From: Salipiger marinus
GTDB taxonomy: Bacteria > Pseudomonadota > Alphaproteobacteria > Rhodobacterales > Rhodobacteraceae
Direction: 5' to 3'
Assembly (NCBI RefSeq): GCF_900100085.1
Contig: NZ_FNEJ01000005.1
Location: 1 to 64,000, forward strand
DNA length: 64,000 bases
In this document: positions 1 to 7,432 of the stretch, piece by piece
Position numbering within the stretch: the first letter of the stretch is position 1
Layout of the letters: every line of letters begins with the position of its first letter
Translations under genes and position numbers: made by a program
Notes under the pieces: model-generated
The model's input: only the letters and a program-made list of their open reading frames with translations
Told to the model about the DNA's origin: nothing
The model's database searches: none

Positions 1-275
1 ACGGCCCCGCTCTGGTTCAGGGTTTCCATGATGTCCTCCCACAGCCCTGCCAGTGTCCAGCGCCGGAACTGCCGGTAGACGCTGGACCATTTACCGAACT
101 CTTCGGGAAGATCGCGCCACGGCGCTCCCGTGCGGGCGATCCAGAAAATCCCATCAAGAACAAGGCGGTGATTGGTCGGTTTGCGCCCGTTAGGCGCACG
201 GACTGCCAGAATGAACCGTTCAAAGAACGCCCATTCTTCGTCCGACATAAGATTTCGTGCCAAGCTGGTCTCCAT
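1..275 (-). CDS. IS5-family transposase, N-terminal part
   Basis: N-terminal 91 residues of an IS5/IS427-type transposase; the catalytic DDE part lies outside the window. The translation begins METSLARNLMSDEEWAFFE and contains GIFWIARTGAPWRDLP and WSSVYRQFRRW, the conserved N-terminal DNA-binding block of the family. An internal Met at base 248 (MSDEEW) is the start often used by relatives, so either start is possible. It would cut and join the element's ends. Confidence 0.75.
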   Translation of the reverse strand, partial: METSLARNLMSDEEWAFFERFILAVRAPNGRKPTNHRLVLDGIFWIARTGAPWRDLPEEFGKWSSVYRQFRRWTLAGLWEDIMETLNQSGA

Positions 276-336
276 CGTAGACACCAGCTTGAATCATGCC
301 TGTAGCACGATGTGAATCCCTTTTGTCAACACGGCC
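1..336 (-). mobile_element. IS5-family insertion sequence, 5' end only (cut by window edge)
   Basis: The 5' part of an insertion sequence: the start of a transposase gene read leftward plus about 60 bp of terminal sequence. The outer end reads, on the minus strand, GGCCGTGTTGACAAAAGGG followed by ATTCACATCG, which resembles terminal inverted repeats of the IS5 family, IS427 group. The end is next to a CTAG, and TA is the usual target for this group. The other end lies outside the window, so completeness and target duplication cannot be judged. It lies 33 bp from the end of the relaxase gene. Confidence 0.6.
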
Positions 337-369
337 TAGGATGTTTCGCTTCATCCTGATCTGATGGAT

Positions 370-1623
370 CTATAACTCGTGCCCCGGCCCCCGGTCGCGC
401 CAAACTTCCGCCTCGCGTTCCTGCTCCAACTCTTTGGCACGCAGACGCTTGGCTTCCCGGTCCACGTGTTCCTTCTCCACCTCCCGGCCCTGCCTGATCG
501 CTGCCAGGCGGGCGGCGATTTCGTCGTGGTCCAACGCCTTCGACCCGGCGCGCAGGCGATCAGCCAGGCTCTGCGGGGCGATGGGTTTGTCTGATGTCTT
601 TTCGCTGATCGCTGATCGCTGAACGTTGATCCCCGATATCTGATCGCGTATCGCGCAATGCCCAAGCCTCGCGCATTCGGGCGGCAAGATCCTGCGGGCG
701 GTCGCGGTCATGCCCGCCGCTTTCATAGGCAAGCCCGGCCTCGGTCGGTTGCAACCTGTCCAGGACGTGATCCGCTGTCCGTTCAAGCCAGCTCCGGACG
801 TGCCCAGCCAGCTCTTGGGCAACGCGCGCCACCTCGGCGGCATGAGCCTTGACCTCATGCCAGACACGGACGGCGGCAACCTCCTGCCCGCGCTCCTTCA
901 GCTGCCGTGCACCCGCCGACAACTGGGGCAGGGGCGGACGGTCCAGCGCAACGGCCCGGACGATGTGTTCCAGCGCCTCGGCCTCGTGGCCCTGCTCCTG
1001 GGCGACGAGGGCCAGCTCCAGCGCCTCGATGCGCTGCGCCTCAAGGGTGCGGTGGTCGATCCGCTCGGCGTGGCCGGCCAGCTCCAGGGCAAGGTTGGCA
1101 TCCTGCGCCCATGCCTCGCGCCACCCCTCCAGAACCTCGACGGCGTTCCAGTCGCAGTTCTTGGCGGTGAAGCCCTCGGCGGCGATCTCGCGGGTGGTCA
1201 GCAGGATATGGGCGTGGTGGTTGCGGTCATCGCCTTCGCGCCCTGGCGCATGAAGGGCGATGTCGGCCACCATGCCGCGATCCACAAACTGCCGCTGGCA
1301 GAAGTCGCGCACCAGCAGGGCGCGCTGCCCGTGGTCCAGCTCAGCGGGCAAGGCCACCCGGATTCGCGGGCCACCTGCGAATTCTTCCGGGTCTCGGCCG
1401 CCTCGACCGCGTTCCACAGCGCCGCCCGATCCTGCGCCCATTCCGGCGCATGGGCAGGGGCGAGAATTTCGACGTGATCGACGCCACCCCGGGCGCGATA
1501 ATCGAACGAAAGCCCGGTGCGGTGGTCCTCGATGTGGGACGCGCTGCGATAGGCCGCCGCCGCCGTGGCGCTGCGGCCAGCCGAGCGGGAAATCATCGTG
1601 GCCCGAAGGTGGTAGATCGCCAT
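370..1623 (-). pseudogene. mobA: MobA/MobL-family plasmid relaxase, broken by two frame changes
   Basis: Relaxase that would nick oriT and lead plasmid DNA into a recipient cell. The N-terminus MAIYHLRATMISRSAGRS with AAAAYRSA carries the likely catalytic Tyr25. The family metal motif NHHAHILLTTREI follows, but in a different frame. Reading needs one base restored near 1363 (VARE|IRVALPAEL) and a shift in the other direction near 604-622, inside a 7-bp tandem repeat. The first and last thirds share one frame and only the middle is displaced. The charged coiled-coil C-terminus ends WRDRGPGHEL. Each single open frame stops early, so the gene as written is non-functional unless these are sequencing errors. 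It is divergent from the small mobilization genes, as in MobQ-type systems. Confidence 0.8.
604..622. repeat. 7-bp tandem repeat (GCTGATC, 2.7 copies) in the relaxase 3' part
   Basis: Units at 604-610, 611-617 and a partial unit at 618-622. Seven is not a multiple of three, so gain or loss of one unit shifts the frame. The relaxase reading frame changes exactly here, and one extra unit would explain it. Confidence 0.8.
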
Positions 1624-1650
1624 TTCCGCGCCGCACTCTCAAGGGGTTCA

Positions 1651-1735
1651 AAGGGGAAGGCTGTTCCCCCTTGCCCACACAAACGTGAAACGTTTGAATA
1701 AATGGGCACTTCGTGCCTTGCACCCTATCCGCATT
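1651..1735. other. oriT: Candidate origin of transfer (oriT)
   Basis: Divergent intergenic region between the relaxase and the small mobilization gene, the usual oriT position in MobQ-type plasmids. Visible structure: an imperfect inverted repeat AAGGGGAA/TTCCCCCTT (1651-1672), the palindrome AAACGTTT, and a hairpin GGCAC-TTC-GTGCC (1705-1717) followed by TTGCACCCTATCC. A hairpin just ahead of a GC-box with CCCT resembles the nic layout of RSF1010-like origins, but the nic base itself is inferred. The Met at 1702 lies inside this structure, which argues against a gene starting there. Confidence 0.4.
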
Positions 1736-1776
1736 CCGGGAAGAAACGCAACCGGAACGAGCAACAGAGCGACGAA

Positions 1777-2043
1777 ATGGTGCGGACGATTGAACAACAG
1801 GTAGCTGAGGCTCAGGCAAAACTGGCCCGCCTCAAAACACGGGCAAAGGCACAGGACACCCGCCGCAAGATCATTGTCGGGGCCATCGTCACAACCGAAG
1901 CCCTGAAAGACCCCAAGATTGCCAAGTGGCTGGCATCGACCCTCCGCAAGAATGCGACAAGGGAAGTCGATCAGAAGGAACTGGCGGGGCTTCTGGCTGA
2001 CCTCGATGCCAAGGCGCAGAGCGCCGGGGTAGGTGAAGCATGA
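1777..2043 (+). CDS. Small mobilization protein, TraD/MobC-like
   Basis: An 88-residue basic protein. The N-terminal half (IEQQVAEAQAKLARLKTRAK) is a predicted coiled coil. It is followed by RRKIIVGAIVTTEALKDP and WLASTLRKN, which resemble the TraD/TraC-type accessory proteins found beside relaxases of Rhizobiales and Rhodobacterales plasmids. It probably helps assemble the relaxosome at the adjacent oriT. The frame is open upstream to 1702, but that Met lies inside the candidate oriT hairpin, so the Met at 1777 (MVRTIEQQ) is preferred. The stop overlaps the next gene's start by 4 bp, so the two are translationally coupled. Confidence 0.6.
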   Translation: MVRTIEQQVAEAQAKLARLKTRAKAQDTRRKIIVGAIVTTEALKDPKIAKWLASTLRKNATREVDQKELAGLLADLDAKAQSAGVGEA

Positions 2044-2602
2044 GCGAAGGCAAAGATTCCTTTGAAATTCTGGCCGACGAGCTGGCCCGCATGGGGCAGC
2101 AAATTGCGCACCTCCAACGAACCAGCCTCAACAAGACCGAGGCCGAAGCCCTGAACAAGCAACTTGTCCAGGGCGTGGCTTCGATGGCCCAGACCGGGCA
2201 AGCCCTCTATGAGGCTATTTCCGAGCGTATGGACATGCGGATGGAAAAGCTGGCGATGGAAACCATCCTCGCCGCTACCGATGCCGCAAGCAGGGCCATC
2301 GAGAAAAGCCATGCGGAAACCAGCTCCGCCGCCAGAGACTACGCCAAAGCCGCAGGAGAGGCCCGTAGAGAGGCTTGGCGCTACTTCGGCGGGTTCTGGG
2401 TGGGTTGGCATCGGTCGGCGCTGGCGGGGCCGTTCTGGGGCTTCTGGCGGCGTTTCTGATCATGGGCCGGGGTGATGCGCGCGAGTTCGGCCAATATCCC
2501 CAAGTCTACTGCACCACCGCAGGGGGCCAGGTCGTTACAAATCCGGAGGGTCGTAGGTTCTGCGCCATCTGGATCGACCGCCCGTCTCAGTCTGGAGGCT
2601 GA
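2040..2602 (+). pseudogene. Mobilization-region coiled-coil membrane protein, frameshifted
   Basis: The first frame encodes MSEGKDSFEILADELARM, a long helical region (residues about 15-115) and EARREAWRYFGGFWV. The rest of a sensible protein continues only in the next frame: LASVGAGGAVLGLLAAFLI, a clear membrane segment, then a small domain with two Cys (VYCTTAGG, GRRFCAIW) ending DRPSQSGG. One missing base near 2404 (GTGGGTTGG where GTGTGGTTGG would keep the frame) explains the break. The layout of coiled coil, one membrane helix and short tail matches accessory mobilization proteins of this plasmid group. No exact family is recognised. Confidence 0.6.
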
Positions 2603-2692
2603 CCTCGCAGCCCTTGCCTTCTTCATGGCAAATCTACCGCTTGCCACAAGCGCAGGCGGTGGGCTTCTGGGTGCGATACGGGCGACAGGCCC

Positions 2693-2726
2693 TAGTGTTA
2701 TTAGTGTTACCTACGGAGTAGTGTTA
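2693..2726. repeat. Three TAGTGTTA direct repeats upstream of the iterons
   Basis: Copies at 2693-2700, 2702-2709 and 2719-2726, in an AT-richer stretch between the mobilization genes and the iterons. They may be an additional protein-binding array of the origin, or the promoter region of repA. No known motif is recognised. Confidence 0.5.
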
Positions 2727-2764
2727 CGGATGCCAGAATGCTTTCAAAACCACAGCCTTAACCC

Positions 2765-2773
2765 TGTGGATAG
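2765..2773 (+). promoter_or_regulatory. Near-consensus DnaA box
   Basis: TGTGGATAG matches 8 of 9 positions of the DnaA box TGTGGATAA. It directly abuts the first iteron, the usual place in iteron-type plasmid origins. Confidence 0.45.
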
Positions 2774-2919
2774 TTCCGAAAGGCACGAATTTTGGTTCCG
2801 AAAGGCACGAACGATTTTGGTACGAGAGCGGGTTCCCGAAAGCACGAACAGAAGCACTCAGCACCCCGCCTCGGGCAGCGGTTCTCGAAAGCACGAACTT
2901 TGGTTCCCGATAGCACGAA
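2773..2919 (+). repeat. oriV: Plasmid replication origin with five iterons
   Basis: Five direct repeats of 17-18 bp sharing the core GGTTCC-GAAAGCACGAA: 2773-2789, 2794-2811, 2831-2848, 2880-2897 and 2902-2919. The first two carry GAAAGGCACGAA and the others GAAAGCACGAA or GATAGCACGAA. All point the same way and end 19 bp before repA. Arrays like this bind the cognate Rep protein to open the origin and control copy number. Confidence 0.85.
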
Positions 2920-2938
2920 CATGAGCTAAGAATCATCC

Positions 2939-3916
2939 ATGGCCCTTCTTCCAGATCGACACCCACAGAAAGACTTCTTCATCCTCGACATCGCCGATGT
3001 CGTGCCGAAGGATGACATGGCGTCGATGGAACACCCGCTGTTCTCGCTCGCAACGCAGCCCGACATGCGCCACCTGGTCTACCGGAGCGGGGAGAACAGC
3101 CTGGAAATTATCCCGTCCGGGCTTGGACTGCCGACCATCAAGGACAAAGATATCCTGATCTTCTGCATCAGCCAGCTGATGGACAGAAAGAACCGAGGAG
3201 AACCTATCGGCAAGCGGGTCAGGTTCAGCGCACGCGAGCTGATGATCGGAACGAACCGCAACACCGATGGCCGGGAATACAAGCGCCTCGAGCACGCCTT
3301 CCAGCGCCTTCAGGGCACCCAGTTCAAGACCAACATCAGAACTGGGAACCGGAAAGAGGTCCGCATCTTCGGACTGATCGACGAAGGCGGCTTCGTCATG
3401 CGGGAAGAGGGAAAATGGCGCCTCGACTACTGCGAAGTTGTCCTGTCTGACTGGCTGATGCGCGCGATCGAGGCCAACGAGGTGATCAGCATATCGGAAG
3501 ACTACTTCCGCCTGCGCCGCCCCTTGGAACGCCGCCTCTATGAGATTGCCCGCAAGCACTGCGGCGCGCAGCCAAAGTGGCAGATCGGGCTGGCCAACCT
3601 TCAAAATAAGACGGGCAGCAACGCCCCCCTCAAGAAGTTCCGGCTGAATCTGCGGCAGATCATCGAAGATGACTGCACGCCGTTCTACAAGATCGAGCTG
3701 ATGGCTGACGACCTGGCAATCTTCCGGCCACGGTCCGCCTCTACCGCGCTGGCACCTGATATCCGACTGCCGGAATGGTCCGAGGAGAAAGCCCGCGAGG
3801 TCGCCCGCTTCGGCCCCGCCATCGCGTCGGAAGCCGTCATGCGGGCGGGGACAGATCTGCGGCGGTCCGGCTGGCGAGGACGCCGGGCGCCGCTGGCTGG
3901 CCGCCTCTGGCGGTGA
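2939..3916 (+). CDS. repA: Plasmid replication initiator RepA (RPA family)
   Basis: A 325-residue initiator that should bind the iterons just upstream and start plasmid replication. Family hallmarks: an N-terminal DFFILDIADVVPKDDMASMEHP, then GLPTIKDKDILIFCISQLM, FSARELMIGTNRNTDGREY (helix-turn-helix region), EYKRLEHAFQRLQGT, and RRPLERRLYEIARKHCG. This pattern marks the replication initiator protein A family of alphaproteobacterial plasmids. The last 35 residues (about 290-325) are Arg- and Gly-rich and do not look like the family, so the C-terminus may have been altered by the rearrangement that placed LysR debris directly behind it. Confidence 0.9.
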   Translation: MALLPDRHPQKDFFILDIADVVPKDDMASMEHPLFSLATQPDMRHLVYRSGENSLEIIPSGLGLPTIKDKDILIFCISQLMDRKNRGEPIGKRVRFSARELMIGTNRNTDGREYKRLEHAFQRLQGTQFKTNIRTGNRKEVRIFGLIDEGGFVMREEGKWRLDYCEVVLSDWLMRAIEANEVISISEDYFRLRRPLERRLYEIARKHCGAQPKWQIGLANLQNKTGSNAPLKKFRLNLRQIIEDDCTPFYKIELMADDLAIFRPRSASTALAPDIRLPEWSEEKAREVARFGPAIASEAVMRAGTDLRRSGWRGRRAPLAGRLWR

Positions 3917-4039
3917 TACCCGGCGGGATGCGCTGGCGCGGATCACATGGGGGCGCGGCGCCGTGGCCTGCGCTCCGGATCCCACTGCTGACACAGGTTC
4001 CCCCCGACAGCGGTCTGTTTGCCCGCAGGCGTGGCGGGC

Positions 4040-4450
4040 GGCCCGAGGTGCCGCTGGCTTTGGCGGACCATGTACGGCGCTTTGGCGCGGCGTCTTCTTC
4101 CAATGATCTGGACGGCAACCGCATGATCGCCTTCCGCTCCTTGGTGACCGGCGCGCCGCTGCGGATGGAGCTTCAGCTGGAGGGCAGCGTCATCACGCGC
4201 CTGCCGCCCGTGGCGCTGGCGGACCCCGCAGCAGAGACGTGCGCCGCTGCCATGCGCCTTGGCATCGGCCTGAGCCAGGCATCAAGATACCGCTGCGCCG
4301 AGGATATCGCCGCCGGGCGTCTGGTCGCGCTTCTGGCCGCGACACCGCCCGCGCCGGGTGGAGGGCGCTATATACCCGCGACCGGCAGCTTTCACCCCGG
4401 GTAAAGATGTTTCCGGACTGGGTCGGCATCACCGGCTTTTCGACCCTCTC
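4040..4450 (+). pseudogene. C-terminal remnant of a LysR-family regulator
   Basis: Only the end of a LysR effector-binding domain is left: HVRRFGAASSSNDLDGNRMIAFRS, then TGAPLRMELQLEG, LADPAAETCAAAMRLGIGL and DIAAGRLVALL. The expected tail (LYTRDRQLSPRVKMFPDWV) continues in another frame after about 4365. There is no helix-turn-helix and no start codon. It lies directly behind repA, so it marks a recombination joint at the plasmid backbone. Confidence 0.65.
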
Positions 4451-4738
4451 GCGAGGGGTCTCTCCCGCTCCGGATCCGCCATGCGCCGCAGCCGTGCAGC
4501 CCCGGCGCAACGGGGCGCGGGGCAGCCTTTCCCGCGACGCGGCTGCCGCCTGCGAACACCGCCACCGGGATCCCCCACGGGGGCCCGATCGGTGGCGACG
4601 CCGCAGAGGCGGAGGGTTCGCTGCCGGAGGGGACCGTCACGCGGACCGGAGCCTGGCCGTGGCGGGCCGCCGCCTCTGGCCGCGACAGCGCCGAAGCCCT
4701 GCCGCGATCAGGAAGCGTCGCGATGAGACGCGTGGCGG
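4451..4738. other. Gap without a recognisable gene
   Basis: About 290 bp of very GC-rich sequence between the LysR remnant and the DJ-1/PfpI gene. Open frames exist on both strands but none resembles a protein family, and no repeat or promoter stands out. It is probably debris of the same rearrangement. Confidence 0.5.
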
Positions 4739-5431
4739 TCAGGCCGCGTTCTGCGTCCCAAGGGCGGCAATCAGCCGCGTTGCCGTCTGCGCCGAGGAGG
4801 CGGGGTTCTGGCCGGTGATCAGCCGACCGTCCTGCACCGTGAACGGCGCCCAGTCGGGCCCGTGGACGAAGCTGCCGCCCTTGGACCTGAGCATGTCCTC
4901 GACCAGATAGGGCACGATCTGGGTCAGGCCGACGCCCTCTTCCTCGGAATTGGTGAAGCCGGTGACCTTGCGGCCCCGCACCAGCGGCTCTCCGTCCGTG
5001 CCTTTCACGTCGCGCAGCACGCCCGGCGCGTGGCAGACCAGACCGACAGGCTTGCCCGCCGCGTAAAACGCCTCGATCAGCGCAACCGAATGGGCGTCTT
5101 CGGTGAGATCCCAGAGCGGGCCGTGGCCACCGGGATAAAAGACGGTGTCGTAGTCGGCCTCGTCCAGATCCGACAGCTTGCGCGTCTGCGCCAAGGCTTC
5201 TGTCGCCTCGGCATCCGCCTCGAAGCGGCGGGTGTCTTCGGTCTGGGACTCGGGTGCATTGCTGACCGGATCAAGCGGCGGCTGGCCGCCCTTGGGCGAG
5301 GCCAGCGTGATCTGAGCCCCCGCATCCTTGAAGATGTAATAGGGCGCGGCCAGCTCTTCGAGCCAGAAGCCGGTCTTGCGACCGGTATCGCCAAGCGTGT
5401 CGTGCGAGGTCAGAACCATCAGGACTTTCAT
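4739..5431 (-). CDS. DJ-1/PfpI family protein (class I glutamine amidotransferase-like)
   Basis: A 230-residue cytoplasmic protein of the DJ-1/PfpI superfamily, Hsp31-like branch. It starts MKVLMVLTSHDTLGDTGRKTG, contains the PGGHGPLWDL loop, and has the nucleophile elbow GLVCHAPGVL (Cys133 followed by His134). Relatives act as glyoxalase III or protein deglycases that detoxify methylglyoxal and other reactive carbonyls; the activity here is inferred. It is the last gene downstream of a TetR repressor, and a 15-bp box 117 bp upstream is nearly identical to one before the tetR gene. It is therefore probably induced by the electrophiles that the regulator senses. Confidence 0.85.
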   Translation of the reverse strand: MKVLMVLTSHDTLGDTGRKTGFWLEELAAPYYIFKDAGAQITLASPKGGQPPLDPVSNAPESQTEDTRRFEADAEATEALAQTRKLSDLDEADYDTVFYPGGHGPLWDLTEDAHSVALIEAFYAAGKPVGLVCHAPGVLRDVKGTDGEPLVRGRKVTGFTNSEEEGVGLTQIVPYLVEDMLRSKGGSFVHGPDWAPFTVQDGRLITGQNPASSAQTATRLIAALGTQNAA

Positions 5432-5547
5432 GTCTGTCTTCCTTTTTCCGTCATGTCATGGGCGGGGCATGGCGCCCCGGAGGAGGCCCGCGCGGCGGGC
5501 TGGGGGGCGGGGCATGCTGCTGCCCCACCCGGATTTCATGCTTGCAG

Positions 5548-5562
5548 TAGACCAGTCGTGTA
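5548..5562. promoter_or_regulatory. TetR operator copy upstream of the DJ-1/PfpI gene
   Basis: TAGACCAGTCGTGTA differs by one base from the perfect 5-bp-arm palindrome at 6216-6230. It lies between the tetR stop and the DJ-1 start, so it would give the DJ-1 gene its own repressed promoter. Confidence 0.65.
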
Positions 5563-5603
5563 GCTGAAAGACGCCAAGCCGCCCGCGCCGGAGCGGGCCC
5601 TGC

Positions 5604-6194
5604 TCAGCCCAGTCTGGACCGGGTGGCCGCCATCGCCGCCCGCAGCGGCGCGTCATCCCGCGTGATCTTGGCCAGCAGGCTGGCGCCAAGCCACGACTGG
5701 TAAAGCTGCGCGGCAATCTCCTGCGGCGCGCCCTGCACCGCCAGCGATCCGTCGACGATGCCCGCCTCGATCATCTCGGCCAGCCGGGCGGTGATCTGCC
5801 CGGTGCCCTCCAGCAGGACGCGGCGCATCGGCTCTGACAGATCCGACACCTCTGCCGCCAGCTTGACAACAAGGCATTTGCTCTGCGGATCATCCGCCGT
5901 CTGCGTCTCTAGCCAATGCGCCCAGTAGGCCGCCAGCCGCTGCGCCCCGGTCAGGCCGGGCCGCGACAGCAGCTCGTCCATGGCCGCCAGATACAGCTCG
6001 AAATAGCGTTCAAGCAGCGCCTGACCAAAGGCCTCCTTCGAGCCGAAATAGTGGTAGAACGACCCCTTGGGAACCTCCGCCGCCGTCAGCACCTCGTTCA
6101 GGCCGACACCGGAGAAGCCTTTGCCGCTCATGATCTTCTGAGCGGTGGCAAGGATATGCGTGCGCATGTCGGTGGGGGCAGTATCGTCTTTCAT
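5604..6194 (-). CDS. TetR/AcrR family repressor (probable electrophile/carbonyl sensor)
   Basis: A 196-residue regulator with a TetR DNA-binding domain at residues about 8-55 (THILATAQKIMSGKGFSGVGLNEVL, then AAEVPKGSFYHYFGSKEAFG). The ligand domain contains a Cys (SKCLVVKLAAEVSDLSE) at a position resembling the redox-active Cys of NemR/AcuR-like repressors. Two nearly identical palindromic boxes, one before its own start and one before the DJ-1 gene, point to autorepression and control of that gene. The sensing role is inferred from the family and the neighbour. It runs in the same direction as the DJ-1 gene. Confidence 0.85.
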   Translation of the reverse strand: MKDDTAPTDMRTHILATAQKIMSGKGFSGVGLNEVLTAAEVPKGSFYHYFGSKEAFGQALLERYFELYLAAMDELLSRPGLTGAQRLAAYWAHWLETQTADDPQSKCLVVKLAAEVSDLSEPMRRVLLEGTGQITARLAEMIEAGIVDGSLAVQGAPQEIAAQLYQSWLGASLLAKITRDDAPLRAAMAATRSRLG

Positions 6195-6215
6195 GACCGG
6201 AGAGATAGGGTGAAT

Positions 6216-6230
6216 TAGACCAGTCGTCTA
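6216..6230. promoter_or_regulatory. TetR operator copy upstream of tetR
   Basis: TAGAC-CAGTC-GTCTA is a perfect inverted repeat with 5-bp arms, 22 bp before the tetR start. It matches the box at 5548 except for one base. It resembles the TAGACC-type boxes reported for NemR, as recalled and not checked. Confidence 0.7.
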
Positions 6231-6298
6231 GGGCTCCGTCCAGAAATTTTTCCCCACCCGCCCTGCGCTGTCTTGGCGATGGCCCGCAGGCAGCGGCG

Positions 6299-7432
6299 CT
6301 AGGCCGCCGCCAAGGCTCTGCCGCGCGCGGGGACCAGACCCGCCAGCAGCGCCAGAACGGCAAAAGCCGGGACGGCGGCCCCGGCGCCAAAGGCGCCAAG
6401 AAGGACGCCGAAGAGCGGCGCGCCCATCGTCTGGCCAATGGCGATGGTCAGGAACCCGATCATCAGCCCGGTCGCGGGCCGGTCCGGCAGCGCGCGCAGG
6501 CCCCAGATCAGGTAGACCCCGGTCAGCATGACATAGGCCGCACCGAACAGCGCACCCCCGGCCAGCGCCATCGCAGGCGGCGCACCGCCGGACCCGACCG
6601 CAAGGATGCCCGTCGCCATCAGCACAAGAAAGGCGCGGTGGATGCGGTCAAGCCCGAACCGGGTGACAAGACGGCCCGCCCCTGCCCCGGCGAGCCCGCC
6701 CGCGCCGATGGCGCTCCACAGCATCGCGGTGCCGGTTGGTCCCCAGCCAAAATGCCGTGCCCCGAGATCGCCGCCGAAGGACCAGAGCGCGGTGCTGGCC
6801 GCGCCCATCAGGAAGGAGGCGGCGATCAGGCGGCGGATCCCCGCGCTTAGCGCCGGCAGGCCCCGGGCCGGGCCGCCGCCCCGCGACGCGGGCAGCGCAA
6901 GGACGGTGGCGACCGCGACCATCCCCGCCACGACGGCGAAGGCCGCAAAGGCCATGCGCCAGTGCCCGGCCATGGCCAGCGCGATGGGGCCGGACAGGGC
7001 CACCCCCGCGCTTGTGCCCGCATTGATCGTGGTGTTGGTCGCATCGCGGTGCGGCGCGCGGACCGCCGCTGCCACGGCGGCGGCCATGGGCGGCGAGGCA
7101 AGGCCGGTGCTGGAGCCTGCCACGATCACGGCGGCGGCCAGCAGCGCGGGCGACGGGGCCAGCGCGATCCCCGCCATGCCGCAGGCCGCCACAAGCGCCG
7201 CCACCGTCGCCACGGCGCGGGGCCCCAGCCGTTCGGTCAGCGCGGCGGAGGCAAGGATGGCCGCGCAATAGGCCGCAAAGGACGCGCCCGAGATCACGCC
7301 GCCCAGTTCCGGGCCAAGGCCAAGGTCGCCATCGATCTGCGGCAGGAACATCCCGAAGGCGAAGCGGGCAAACCCGTAGCAGACCGCGATCAGGGCGAAG
7401 CCGGTCGCGCCAAGGCGCAGGGCGGGGCTCAT
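6299..7432 (-). CDS. MFS transporter (drug/metabolite efflux)
   Basis: A 377-residue integral membrane protein with about 12 hydrophobic segments. The N-terminus reads MSPALRLGATGFALIAVCYG with a first helix ARFAFGMFLPQI, then the family-typical loop TERLGPRAVATVAALVAACG. It looks like the YbfB/MFS-1 type of proton-driven exporter; the substrate is unknown. Its ATG overlaps the stop of the upstream tetR by 4 bp (ATGA), so regulator and transporter form one translationally coupled operon under the palindrome at 7989-8008. Confidence 0.85.
   Translation of the reverse strand: MSPALRLGATGFALIAVCYGFARFAFGMFLPQIDGDLGLGPELGGVISGASFAAYCAAILASAALTERLGPRAVATVAALVAACGMAGIALAPSPALLAAAVIVAGSSTGLASPPMAAAVAAAVRAPHRDATNTTINAGTSAGVALSGPIALAMAGHWRMAFAAFAVVAGMVAVATVLALPASRGGGPARGLPALSAGIRRLIAASFLMGAASTALWSFGGDLGARHFGWGPTGTAMLWSAIGAGGLAGAGAGRLVTRFGLDRIHRAFLVLMATGILAVGSGGAPPAMALAGGALFGAAYVMLTGVYLIWGLRALPDRPATGLMIGFLTIAIGQTMGAPLFGVLLGAFGAGAAVPAFAVLALLAGLVPARGRALAAA

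Noticed and set aside
1702-1776. Longer start for the small mobilization protein
   Set aside because: The Met at 1702 is inside the candidate oriT hairpin and the extra 25 residues do not look like the family.
560-1819. Single 419-codon minus-strand frame as the relaxase gene
   Set aside because: Only its middle part has relaxase motifs; its start and end are nonsense, while neighbouring frames hold the true N- and C-termini.
2773-2919. CRISPR array
   Set aside because: Repeats are direct but spacing is uneven (4-31 bp) and units vary; position before repA identifies them as iterons.
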